Assembly (NCBI RefSeq): GCF_029227915.1 | Contig: NC_079887.1 | Coordinates: 17,545,650 to 17,609,649 of the forward strand | Direction: 5' to 3' | Length of the DNA stretch: 64,000 nucleotides | Source of the DNA: Hydractinia symbiolongicarpus | Taxonomy: Eukaryota > Cnidaria > Hydrozoa > Anthoathecata > Hydractiniidae | Program-made: the position numbers and the translations under genes | Notes under the pieces: generated by a model | What the model saw: the letters and a program-made list of their open reading frames with translations, nothing else | Database searches by the model: none | What the model was told of the DNA's origin: nothing | Part shown: one piece after another, positions 1-9,744 of the stretch | Position numbering within the stretch: position 1 is the first letter of the stretch | Layout: each line of letters begins with the position of its first letter

Positions 1-3
1 GAT

Positions 4-185
4 GGAAGGATTAGAACAATGGTAACCTGCGTAGGCACGTGGAACCACGTGATTTAAGTGTAAGGCCCTTACTAGGTGTCAAAAGGCCATATCACAGCGT
101 TTAGAGGCCTGTGACCGTAGTTGACGGTGCTATAAGGCTATCGCGCAATAGGAAACGCCTTGGGACGTCGTAGTCCATTGAGAGC
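4..185 (+). repeat. Representative satellite monomer (182 bp)
   Basis: This is the first complete monomer in the phase used here, starting at GGAAGG; the next starts at 186. In order a monomer carries the GGAAGGATTAG block, CAATGG at about position 14, the CACGTG dyad at about 33-48, an AAGGCC/GGCC-rich middle at about 59-105, CGTAGTTGAC at about 112, GCGCAATGGAAAACG at about 140, GACGTCGTAGTCC at about 161 and CATTGAGAG at the end. Some copies differ by point changes or 1-2 bp indels. A typical monomer has about 86 G+C of 182 and 11 CpGs. Confidence 0.95.
36..51. repeat. 16-bp dyad: two CACGTG sites back to back
   Basis: CACGTGGAACCACGTG is an inverted repeat with 7-bp arms and a 2-bp centre, and each arm is itself the palindrome CACGTG. 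The same element, or a one-base variant such as CACGTGAAACCACGTG, recurs in most monomers of the window. CACGTG is the E-box/G-box core bound by bHLH and bZIP proteins (established knowledge); any binding here is inference. In other monomers one arm is lost, as in GGCACGTGGAACCTGTGATT. Confidence 0.9.
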
Positions 186-204
186 GGAAGGATTAGACCA
201 ATGG
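175..204. repeat. CCATTG/CAATGG dyad spanning a monomer junction
   Basis: CCATTG at 175-180, near the end of one monomer, is the exact complement in reverse of CAATGG at 199-204, near the start of the next. The stem would be 6 bp with an 18-bp loop. The pair recurs at most junctions because both hexamers are well conserved. Where the start reads TAGACAATGG (one base deleted) the dyad is kept but shortened. Confidence 0.75.
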
Positions 205-254
205 TAACACTCGCAGGCACGGGGAACTACGTGATTTATGTGTAAGGCCTTTAT

Positions 255-264
255 TTGGCGCCAA
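255..264. repeat. TTGGCGCCAA palindrome, variant monomer class
   Basis: A perfect 10-bp palindrome replaces the usual TTAGGCATCA in the monomer at 186-367. The class recurs, for example near 2,618, 4,615, 5,520, 8,428, 25,141, 27,139, 29,500, 46,690 and 49,349, usually followed by a monomer with TTTGTCGCCAAAAGG. The pairing of these two variants marks a stable sub-block within the higher-order units. Confidence 0.8.
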
Positions 265-277
265 GAAGCCATATTAC

Positions 278-291
278 GGCCTTTAGAGGCC
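278..291. repeat. GGCCTTTAGAGGCC short stem-loop
   Basis: GGCCT and AGGCC flank a 4-base centre. Together with the upstream AAGGCC block (245-249) and the downstream AAAAGGCC block found in most monomers, the middle third of the unit holds several alternative GGCC pairings. Many monomers carry ACAGCGTTTAGAGGCC instead, which weakens the left arm. Confidence 0.75.
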
Positions 292-336
292 TGTTAGCGT
301 AGTTGACGGTGTCATAAAGCCATGGCAGAATGAAAA

Positions 337-353
337 ACGACTTGGGAAGTCGT
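337..353. repeat. 17-bp hairpin ACGACTT-GGG-AAGTCGT
   Basis: Perfect 7-bp arms surround a 3-base loop. In other monomers the loop side reads GGGACGTCGT; the stem then shrinks to ACGAC/GTCGT but a new GACGTC palindrome forms. A third form, ACGATTTGGGACGTCGT, keeps only part of the stem. The three forms are mixed through the array, for example the perfect form at 337-353 and the GACGTC form near 150-168. Confidence 0.85.
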
Positions 354-1570
354 AGTCCATTGACAGTAGAGGGATTAGACCAATGATAAACAGCACAGGC
401 ACGTGGAACCTGTGATTTACGGGTAAGGCCTTTATTTGTCGCCAAAAGGCCATATTACGGCCTTTAGAGGCCTGTTAGCGAAGTTGACGGTGTTATAAAG
501 CCATGGCGCAATGGAAAACGTCTTGGGAAGTCGTAGTCTTTTAAGAGTGGAAGGATTAGACCAATGGTGAACAGCGCCGGCACGTGGAACCACGTGTGTT
601 ACGTGTAAGGCCTTTATTAGGCATCAAAAGTCTATATTGCAGCGTTTAGATGCCTGTGAGCGTAGTTGACTGCGTTTTAAAGACTTGGCGGAATGGAAAA
701 AGACTTGGGACGTCGTAGTCTAATGAGAGTTGAAGGACTAGACCAATGGTAACCTACGCAGGCACGTGGAACTACGTGATTGATGTGTAAGGCCTTTATT
801 AGGCAGCAAAAGGCCATATTACAGCGTTTAGAGGCCTGTAAGCGTAGTTGACTGTGTTTTAAAGACATGACGCAATGGAAAACAATTTGGGACGTCGTAG
901 TCTATAGAGTGTGGCAAGGTTAGACCAATGGTAACCTGCGCAGGCACGTGAAACCACGTAATTTACGTGTAAGGCTCTTTTTAGGCATCAAAATGCCACA
1001 TTACGGTCTTTAGAGGCCTGTGCGCGTAGTTCACTGTGTTTTAAAGACATGGCGCAATGGAAAACGGTTTGGGACGTCGTAGTCTATAGAGTGTGGCAAG
1101 GTTAGACCAATGGTAACCTGCGCAGGCACGTGAAACCACGTGATTTACGTGTAAGGCCTTTATTTGGCGTCAAGAAGCCATATTACGGCCTTTAGAGGCC
1201 TGTTAGCGTAGTTGATGGTGTCATAAAGCCATGGCGCAATGTAAAACGACTTGGGAAGTCGTAGTCCATTGACAGTAGAGGGATTAGACCAATGGTAAAC
1301 AGAACAGGCACGTGGAACCTGTGATTTACGTGTAAGGCCTTTATTTGTCGCCAAAAGGCCATATTACAGCGTTTAGAGGACTGTGACCGTAGTTGACTGT
1401 GTTTTAGAGTCATGACGCAATGGAAAACGATTTGGGACGTCGTAATCCATTGAAAGTTGAAGGAATAGACCAATGGTAAGCCTCGCAGGCACGTGGAACC
1501 ACGTGATTTACGTGTAAGGCTCTTTTTAGGCATCAAAATGCCATAATACGGCTTTTAGAGGCATGTGCGC

Positions 1571-3567
1571 GTAGTTCACTGCGTTTTAAAGACATGGCGC
1601 AATGGAAAACGATTTGGAACGTCGTAGTCTATAGAGAGTGGAAGGATTAGACCAATGGTAAACAGCGCAGCCACGTGGAACCTGTGACTTACGTTTAAAG
1701 CCTTTATTATGCATCGAAAGGCCATATTACAGCGTTTAGAGGCCTGTGCGCGTAGTTGACTGTGTTTTAAAGACATGGCGTAATGGAAAACGACTTGGTA
1801 CGTCGTAGTCTATTGATGGTGGAAGGATTAGACCAATGGTAACCAGAGCAGGCACGTGGAACCACGTGATTTACGTGTAAGGCTTTTATTAGGCATCAAA
1901 AGGCCATATTACAGTCTTTACAGGCCTGTACACGTAGTTGACTGTGTTTTAATGACATGACGCAATGGAAAACGATTTGGGAAGTCGTAGTCCATTGAGA
2001 GTGGAAGGATTAGGCCAATGGTAACCTGCGCAAGCACGAGGAAGCACGTTATTTTTTTTAAGACCTTCATTAGGCGTAAAAAGGCCATAATGCGGCCTTT
2101 AGAGGCCTGTGCGCGTAGTTGACTGTGTCTTAATGACATGACGCAATGGAAAACGCCTTTGGACGTCGTAGTCCATTGAGAGCGGAAGTATTAGACCAAT
2201 GGTAACCCTCGCAGGTACGTGGAACCACGTAATTTAAGTGTGAAACTTTTACTAGGCATCAAAACACCATACTACAGTCTTTAGAGGCATGTACACGTAG
2301 TTGACGTTGTTATAAAGCAATAGCGCAATGGAAAACGACTTGGAACGTCGTAGTCTATTAAAGATGGAAGGATTAGAACAATGGTAACCTGCGTAGGCAC
2401 GTGGAACCACGTGATTTAAGTGTAAGGCCCTTACTAGGTGTCAAAAGGCCATATCACAGCGTTTAGAGGCCTTTGACCGTAGTTGACGGTGCTATAAGGC
2501 TATCGCGCAATAGGAAACGCCTTGGGACGTCGTAGTCCATTGAGAGCGGAAGGATTAGACCAATGGTAACACTCGCAGGCACGGGGAACTACGTGATTTA
2601 TGTGTAAGGCCTTTATTTGGCGCCAAGAAGCCATATTACGGCCTTTAGAGGCCTGTTAGCGTAGTTGACGGTGTCATAAAGCCATGGCGCAATGAAAAAC
2701 GACTTGGGAAGTCGTAGTCCGTTGACAGTAGAGGGATTAGACCAATGATAAACAGCACAGGCACGTGGAACCTGTGAGTTACGTGTAAGGCCTTTATTTG
2801 TCGCCAAAATGCCATATTACGGCCTTTAGAGGCCTGTTAGCGTAGTTGACGGTGTTATAAAGCCATGGCGCAATGGAAAACGATTTGGGACGTCGTAGTC
2901 TATAGAGAGTGGCAAGGTTAGACAAATAGTAACCTGCGCAGGCACGTGAAACCACGTGATTTACGTGTAAGGTCTTTATTAGGTGTCAAAAGGCATATTA
3001 CGGCCTTCAGAGGCCTGTAAGAGTAGTTGACGGTGTTATTAAGCCTAGGCGCAATGGAAAACGACTGGGGAAGTCGTAGTCCATTGAGAGTGGAGGGATT
3101 AGACCAATGGTAAACAGCGCAGGCACGTGGAACCACGTGCTTTACGTGTAAGGCCTTTATTAGGCATCAAAAGGCCATATTACAGTCTTTACAGGCCTGT
3201 ACACGTAGTTGACTGTGTTTTAATGACATGACGCAATGGAAAACGATTTGGGAAGTCGTAGTCTATTGAGAGTGGAAGGATTAGGCCAATGGTAACCTGC
3301 GCAAGCACGAGGAAGCACGTGATTTTTTTTAAGACCTTCATTAGGCGTAAAAAGGCCATAATGCGGCCTTTACAGACCTGTGCGCGTAGTAGAATGTGTT
3401 TTAAAGACTTGGCGCAATGGAAAAAGACTTGGGACGTCGTAGTCTAATGAGAGTTGAAGGACTAGACCAATGGTAACCTACGCAGGCACGTGGAACTACG
3501 TGATTTATGTGTAAGGCCTTTATTTGGCGCCAAGAAGCCATATTACGGCCTTTAGAGGCCTGTTAGC
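1571..3567 (+). repeat. Higher-order unit, 11 monomers (1,997 bp), copy 1
   Basis: The stretch from GTAGTTCACTGCG at 1571 reappears from 3568 at a constant offset of 1,997 bp (11 monomers). Reading side by side I noticed only one difference, G at 2721 against A at 4718. The unit holds a fixed series of variant monomers, including the T-tract class and the GGCGCC class. Near identity implies a very recent duplication or conversion, or an assembly artefact. Confidence 0.9.
2003..2183 (+). repeat. Variant monomer with T-tract (GCACGAGGAAGCACGT)
   Basis: The left CACGTG arm is replaced by GCACGAGG and the right is followed by a run of T, then AAGACCTTCATTAGGCG. The run varies in length and purity between copies: eight T here, shorter near 50,600 and 55,482, and interrupted by C near 24,575. 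Related copies lie near 3,300, 4,030, 5,300, 17,840, 23,100, 26,560, 30,370, 38,360, 38,720, 42,540 and 44,900. It follows the same neighbour in several higher-order units. Confidence 0.85.
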
Positions 3568-5564
3568 GTAGTTCACTGCGTTTTAAAGACATGGCGCAAT
3601 GGAAAACGATTTGGAACGTCGTAGTCTATAGAGAGTGGAAGGATTAGACCAATGGTAAACAGCGCAGCCACGTGGAACCTGTGACTTACGTTTAAAGCCT
3701 TTATTATGCATCGAAAGGCCATATTACAGCGTTTAGAGGCCTGTGCGCGTAGTTGACTGTGTTTTAAAGACATGGCGTAATGGAAAACGACTTGGTACGT
3801 CGTAGTCTATTGATGGTGGAAGGATTAGACCAATGGTAACCAGAGCAGGCACGTGGAACCACGTGATTTACGTGTAAGGCTTTTATTAGGCATCAAAAGG
3901 CCATATTACAGTCTTTACAGGCCTGTACACGTAGTTGACTGTGTTTTAATGACATGACGCAATGGAAAACGATTTGGGAAGTCGTAGTCCATTGAGAGTG
4001 GAAGGATTAGGCCAATGGTAACCTGCGCAAGCACGAGGAAGCACGTTATTTTTTTTAAGACCTTCATTAGGCGTAAAAAGGCCATAATGCGGCCTTTAGA
4101 GGCCTGTGCGCGTAGTTGACTGTGTCTTAATGACATGACGCAATGGAAAACGCCTTTGGACGTCGTAGTCCATTGAGAGCGGAAGTATTAGACCAATGGT
4201 AACCCTCGCAGGTACGTGGAACCACGTAATTTAAGTGTGAAACTTTTACTAGGCATCAAAACACCATACTACAGTCTTTAGAGGCATGTACACGTAGTTG
4301 ACGTTGTTATAAAGCAATAGCGCAATGGAAAACGACTTGGAACGTCGTAGTCTATTAAAGATGGAAGGATTAGAACAATGGTAACCTGCGTAGGCACGTG
4401 GAACCACGTGATTTAAGTGTAAGGCCCTTACTAGGTGTCAAAAGGCCATATCACAGCGTTTAGAGGCCTTTGACCGTAGTTGACGGTGCTATAAGGCTAT
4501 CGCGCAATAGGAAACGCCTTGGGACGTCGTAGTCCATTGAGAGCGGAAGGATTAGACCAATGGTAACACTCGCAGGCACGGGGAACTACGTGATTTATGT
4601 GTAAGGCCTTTATTTGGCGCCAAGAAGCCATATTACGGCCTTTAGAGGCCTGTTAGCGTAGTTGACGGTGTCATAAAGCCATGGCGCAATGAAAAACGAC
4701 TTGGGAAGTCGTAGTCCATTGACAGTAGAGGGATTAGACCAATGATAAACAGCACAGGCACGTGGAACCTGTGAGTTACGTGTAAGGCCTTTATTTGTCG
4801 CCAAAATGCCATATTACGGCCTTTAGAGGCCTGTTAGCGTAGTTGACGGTGTTATAAAGCCATGGCGCAATGGAAAACGATTTGGGACGTCGTAGTCTAT
4901 AGAGAGTGGCAAGGTTAGACAAATAGTAACCTGCGCAGGCACGTGAAACCACGTGATTTACGTGTAAGGTCTTTATTAGGTGTCAAAAGGCATATTACGG
5001 CCTTCAGAGGCCTGTAAGAGTAGTTGACGGTGTTATTAAGCCTAGGCGCAATGGAAAACGACTGGGGAAGTCGTAGTCCATTGAGAGTGGAGGGATTAGA
5101 CCAATGGTAAACAGCGCAGGCACGTGGAACCACGTGCTTTACGTGTAAGGCCTTTATTAGGCATCAAAAGGCCATATTACAGTCTTTACAGGCCTGTACA
5201 CGTAGTTGACTGTGTTTTAATGACATGACGCAATGGAAAACGATTTGGGAAGTCGTAGTCTATTGAGAGTGGAAGGATTAGGCCAATGGTAACCTGCGCA
5301 AGCACGAGGAAGCACGTGATTTTTTTTAAGACCTTCATTAGGCGTAAAAAGGCCATAATGCGGCCTTTACAGACCTGTGCGCGTAGTAGAATGTGTTTTA
5401 AAGACTTGGCGCAATGGAAAAAGACTTGGGACGTCGTAGTCTAATGAGAGTTGAAGGACTAGACCAATGGTAACCTACGCAGGCACGTGGAACTACGTGA
5501 TTTATGTGTAAGGCCTTTATTTGGCGCCAAGAAGCCATATTACGGCCTTTAGAGGCCTGTTAGC
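3568..5564 (+). repeat. Higher-order unit, 11 monomers (1,997 bp), copy 2
   Basis: This is the second copy of the 1,997-bp unit. Its left edge is a hybrid monomer: left of about 3567 the sequence (CTGTTAGCGTAGTT) matches that at the right end of the unit near 5,557, and right of it the sequence matches 1,571 onward. That is what unequal exchange inside the GCGTAGTT block would leave. Confidence 0.88.
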
Positions 5565-6127
5565 GTAGTTGACGGTGTCATAAAGCCATGGCGCAATGTA
5601 AAACGACTTGGGAAGTCGTAGTCCATTGACAGTAGAGGGATTAGACCAATGGTAAACAGCACAGGCACGTGGAACCTGTGATTTACGTGTAAGGCCTTTA
5701 TTTGTCGCCAAAAGGCCATATTACAGCGTTTAGAGGCCTGTGACCGTAGTTGACTGTGTTTTAGAGTCATGACGCAATGGAAAACGATTTGGGACGTCGT
5801 AATCCATTGAAAGTTGAAGGACTAGACCAATGGTAAGCCTCGCAGGCACGTGGAACCACGTGATTTACGTGTAAGGCTCTTTTTAGGCATCAAAATGCCA
5901 TAATACGGCTTTTAGAGGCATGTGCGCGTAGTTCACTGTGTTTTAAAGACATGGCGCAATGGAAAACGATTTGGAACGTCGTAGTCTATAGAGAGTGGAA
6001 GGATTAGACCAATGGTAAACAGCGCAGCCACGTGGAACCTGTGACTTACGTGTAAAGCCTTTATTATGCATCAAAAGGCCATATTACAGCGTTTAGAGGC
6101 CTGTGCGCGTAGTTGACTGTGTTTTAA
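5415..6127 (+). repeat. Four-monomer segment repeated 2,906 bp downstream
   Basis: About 712 bp, starting at TGGAAAAAGACTTGGGACG and including the GGCGCC class, matches 8,321-9,033 at an offset of 2,906 bp (16 monomers) with scattered substitutions. The two copies diverge where this one continues with AATGACATGACGC and the other with AAAGACATGGCG. Confidence 0.8.
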
Positions 6128-6359
6128 TGACATGACGCAATGGAAAACGATTTGGGAAGTCGTAGTCCATTGGGAGTGGAAGGATTAGGCCAATGTTGAA
6201 CAGCGCCGGCACGTGGAACCACGTGTGTTACATGTAAGGCCTTTATTAGGCATCAAAAGTCTATATTGCAGCGTTTAGATGCCTGTGAGCGTAGTTGACT
6301 GCGTTTTAAAGACATGACGCAATGAACAACGATTTGGGAAGTCGTAGTCCATTGAGAGT

Positions 6360-6540
6360 GGAAGGATTCGGCCAATGGTAACCTGCGCAGGCACAAGGAA
6401 CCACGTGATATTTCTTAAGGCCTTTATTAGGCGTAAAAAGGCCATTTTACGGCCTTTAGAAGCCTGAACGCGTAGTTGACGGTGTTATAAGGCTGTCGCT
6501 CAATGGGAAACACCTTGGGACATCGTAGTCCATTGAGAGC
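6360..6540 (+). repeat. Variant monomer with GATATTTCTTAAGG
   Basis: This class has GGATTCGGCC in place of GGATTAGACC, GCACAAGGAACCACGTG, then GATATTTCTTAAGG and GGCGTAAAAAGGCC. Other copies lie near 10,200, 12,570, 27,650, 51,680, 52,770, 54,040 and 56,560, nearly always followed by a monomer with GTCGCTCAATGGGAAAC. It looks like a sister of the T-tract class, sharing the GGCGTAAAAAGGCC segment. Confidence 0.85.
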
Positions 6541-6904
6541 GGAAGGATTAGAGCAATGGTAACCTGCTCAGTCACGTGGAACCACGTGATTTAAGTGTAA
6601 GGCCCTTACTAGGCGTCAAAAGGCCATATTACAGCCTTTCGAGGCCTATAAGCTTAGTTGACGTTGTTAGAAAGCCATAACGCAATGGAAAACGACTTGG
6701 GACGTCGTAGTCTATTAAGAGTGACAGTATTAGAACAATAGTAACCTGCACAGGCACGTGGAACCACGTGATTTAATTGTAAGGCCCTTACTAGCTGCCA
6801 AAAGGCCATATTACAGTGTTTAGAGGCCTGTGCGCGTAGTTGACTGTGTTTTAATCACATGACGCAATGGAAAACGCATTTGGACGTCGTAGTCCATGAA
6901 GGGC

Positions 6905-7086
6905 GGAAGGATTAGACCAATGGTAACCCTCCCAGGCACGTGGAACCACGTGATTTAAATGTGAAGCTTTTACTAGGCATCAAAACACCATACTACAGTC
7001 TTTAGAGGCCTGTACACGTAGTTGACGTTGTTATAAAGCCATAGCGCAAGGGAAAACGACTTGGAACGTCGTAGTCTATTAAAGGT
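6905..7086 (+). repeat. Variant monomer with GTGAAGCTTTTACTAGGC
   Basis: This class carries AAGCTT and, downstream, CATCAAAACACCATACTACA in place of CATCAAAAGGCCATATTACA, so the GGCC pairing in the middle third is lost. Copies recur near 9,325, 18,045, 23,310, 26,765, 28,220, 31,310, 38,570, 42,385, 46,315, 50,790, 53,150 and 55,675. It is a useful marker for aligning higher-order units. Confidence 0.85.
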
Positions 7087-9744
7087 GGAAGGATTAGAAC
7101 AATGGTAACCTGCGTAGGCACGTGAAACCACGTGTTCTAAGTGTAAGGCCCTTACTAGGTGTCAAACAGCCATACTACGGCCTTCAGAGGCCTGTAAGAG
7201 TAGTTGACGGTGTTATTAAGCCTAGGCGCAATGGAAAACGACTTGGGAAGTCGTAGTCCATTGAGAGTAAAGGGATTAGGCCAATGGTAAACAGCGCAGG
7301 CACGTGGAACCACGTGCTTTACGTGTAAGGCCTTTATTACGCATCAAAAAGCCATATTACAGTGTTTAGAGGTCTGTAAGCGTAGTTGACGGTGTTTTAA
7401 AGCCATGGCGCAATGGAAAACGACTTGGGAAGTCGTAGTCCATTGACAGTGAAAGGATTAGAACAATGGTTAATAGCGCAGGTACGTGGAACCACGTGTT
7501 TCACGTGTAACGCCTTTATTAGGCATCAAAAGGCCATATTACAGCGTTTAGAGGCCTGTAAGCGTAGTTGACTGTGTTTTAAAGACATGACGCAATGGAA
7601 AACAATTTGGGACGTCGTAGTCTATAGAGTGGAAAGATTAGACCAATGGTAACCTGCACAGGCACGTGAAACCACGTGATTTACTTGTAAGGCCTTTATT
7701 AGGTGTCAAAAGGCATATTACAGGCCTTCAGAGGCCTGTAAGAGTAGTTGACGGTGTTATTAAGCCTAGGCGCAATGAAAAACGACTTGGGAAGTCGTAG
7801 TGCATTGAGAGTTGAAGGATTAGACCAATGGTAAACAGCGCAGGCACGTGGAACCACGTGTTTTACGTGTAAGGCCATTATTAGGCATCAAAAGGCTATA
7901 TTACAGTGTTAAGAGGGCTGTGCGCGTAGTTGACTGTGTTTTAAAGACATGACGCAGTGGAAAACGATTTGGGACGTCGTAGTCCATTAAGAGTGAAAGG
8001 ATTAGACCAATGGTAAATAGCGCAGGAACGTGGAACCACGTGATTTAAGTGTAAGGCTTTTACTAGGCATCAAAACACCATACTACAGTCTTTAGAGGCC
8101 TGTACACGTAGTTGACGTTGTTATAAAGCTATGTCGCAATGAAAAACGACTTGGGACGTCGTAGTCCATTAAGAGTGAAAGGATTAGTCCAATGGTAAAC
8201 AGCGCAGGCACGTGGAACCTGTGATTTACGTGTAAGGCCATTATTAGGCATCAAAAGGCTATATTACAGTGTTAAGAGGGCTGTGCGCGTAGTTGACTGT
8301 GTTTTAAAGACATGACGCAGTGGAAAAAGACTTGGGACGTCGTAGTCTAATGAGAGTTGAAGGACTAGACCAATGGTAACCTACACAGGCATGTGGAACT
8401 ACGTGATTTATGTGTAAGGCCTTTATTTGGCGCCAAGAAACCATATTACGGCCTTTAGAGGCCTGTTAGCGTAGTTGACGGTGTCATAAAGCCATGGCGC
8501 AATGCAAAACGACTTGGGAAGTCGTAGTCCATTGACAGTAGAGGGATTAGACCAATGGTAAACAGCACAGGCACGTGGAACCTGTGATTTACGTGTAAGG
8601 CCTTTATTTGTCGCCAAAAGGCCATATTACAGCGTTTAGAGGCCTGTGACCGTAGTTGACTGTGTTTTAGAGTCATGACGCAATGGAAAACGATTTGGGA
8701 CGTCGTAATCCATTGAAAGTTGAAGGACTAGACCAATGGTAAGCCTTGCAGGCACGTGGAACTACGTGATTTACGTGTAAGGCTCTTTTTAGGCATCAAA
8801 ATGCCATAATACGGCTTTTAGAGGCATGTGCGCGTAGTTCACTGTGTTTTAAAGACATGGCGCAATGGAAAACGATTTGGAACGTCGTAGTCTATAGAGA
8901 GTGGAAGGATTAGACCAATGGTAAACAGCGCAGCCACGTGGAACCTGTGACTTACGTGTAAAGCCTTTATTATGCATCAAAAGGCCATATTACAGCGTTT
9001 AGAGGCCTGTGCGCATAGTTGACTGTGTTTTAAAGACATGGCGTAATGGAAAACGACTTGGTACATCGTAGTCTATTGATGGTGGAAGGATTAGACCAAT
9101 GGTAACCAGAGCAGGCACGTGGAACCACGTGATTTACGTGTAAGACCTTCATTAGGCGTAAAAAGGCCATAATGCGGCCTTTAGAGACCTGTGCGCGTAG
9201 TTGACTGCGTCTTAATGACATGACGCAATGGAAAACGCCTTTGGACGTCGTAGTCCATTGAGAGCGGAAGGATTAGACCAATGGTAACCCTCGCAGGCAC
9301 GTGGAACCACGTAATTTAAGTGTGAAGCTTTTACTAGGCATCAAAACACCATACTACAGTCTTTAGAGGCATGTACACGTACTTGACGTTGTTATAAAGC
9401 AATAGCGCAATGGAAAACGACTTGGAACGTCGTAGTCTATTAAAGATGGAAGGATTAGAACAATGGTAACCTGCGTAGGCACGTGGAACCACGTGATTTA
9501 AGTGTAAGGCCCTTACTAGGTGTCAAAAGGCCATATCACAGCGTTTAGAGGCCTGTGACCGTAGTTGACGGTGCTATAAGGCTATCGCGCAATAGGAAAC
9601 GCCTTGGGACGTAGTAGTCCATTGAGAGCGGAAGGATTAGACCAATGGTAACACTCGCAGGCACGGGGAACTACGTGATTTATGTGTAAGGCCTTTATTT
9701 GGCGCCAAAAAGCCATATTACGGGATTTAGAGGCCTGTTAGCGT

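Larger units (their letters stand above)
5565..9744 (+). repeat. Satellite monomers without close tandem copies (about 23 units)
   Basis: This stretch is ordinary array: no gene, no insertion. It mixes the GATATTTCTTAAGG class (6360), the AAGCTT class (6905) and monomers with TTATTAAGCCTAGGCGC (near 7,215 and 7,765). Much of it has a collinear partner in block B near 26,050-30,860. One monomer near 9,140 is a fusion: GATTTACGTG is joined directly to TAAGACCTTC, so one monomer present in the partner near 30,220-30,395 is missing here. Confidence 0.8.

Noticed and set aside
36-51. Promoter or origin call at CACGTG dyads
   Set aside because: A hexamer match alone, repeated hundreds of times without any associated gene, cannot support a regulatory annotation.
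1192-1536. Minus-strand open frame of 114 codons and dozens of similar 60-110 codon frames sharing VPRACAVYHWSNPST-like text
   Set aside because: They start mostly at TTG, recur with every monomer, change frame from one monomer to the next because 182 is not a multiple of 3, break through single-base indels between near-identical copies, and match no protein family that I know.
6970-6990. AAGCTT and similar restriction palindromes as functional sites
   Set aside because: They are ordinary class-specific substitutions; useful as markers but without evidence of function.
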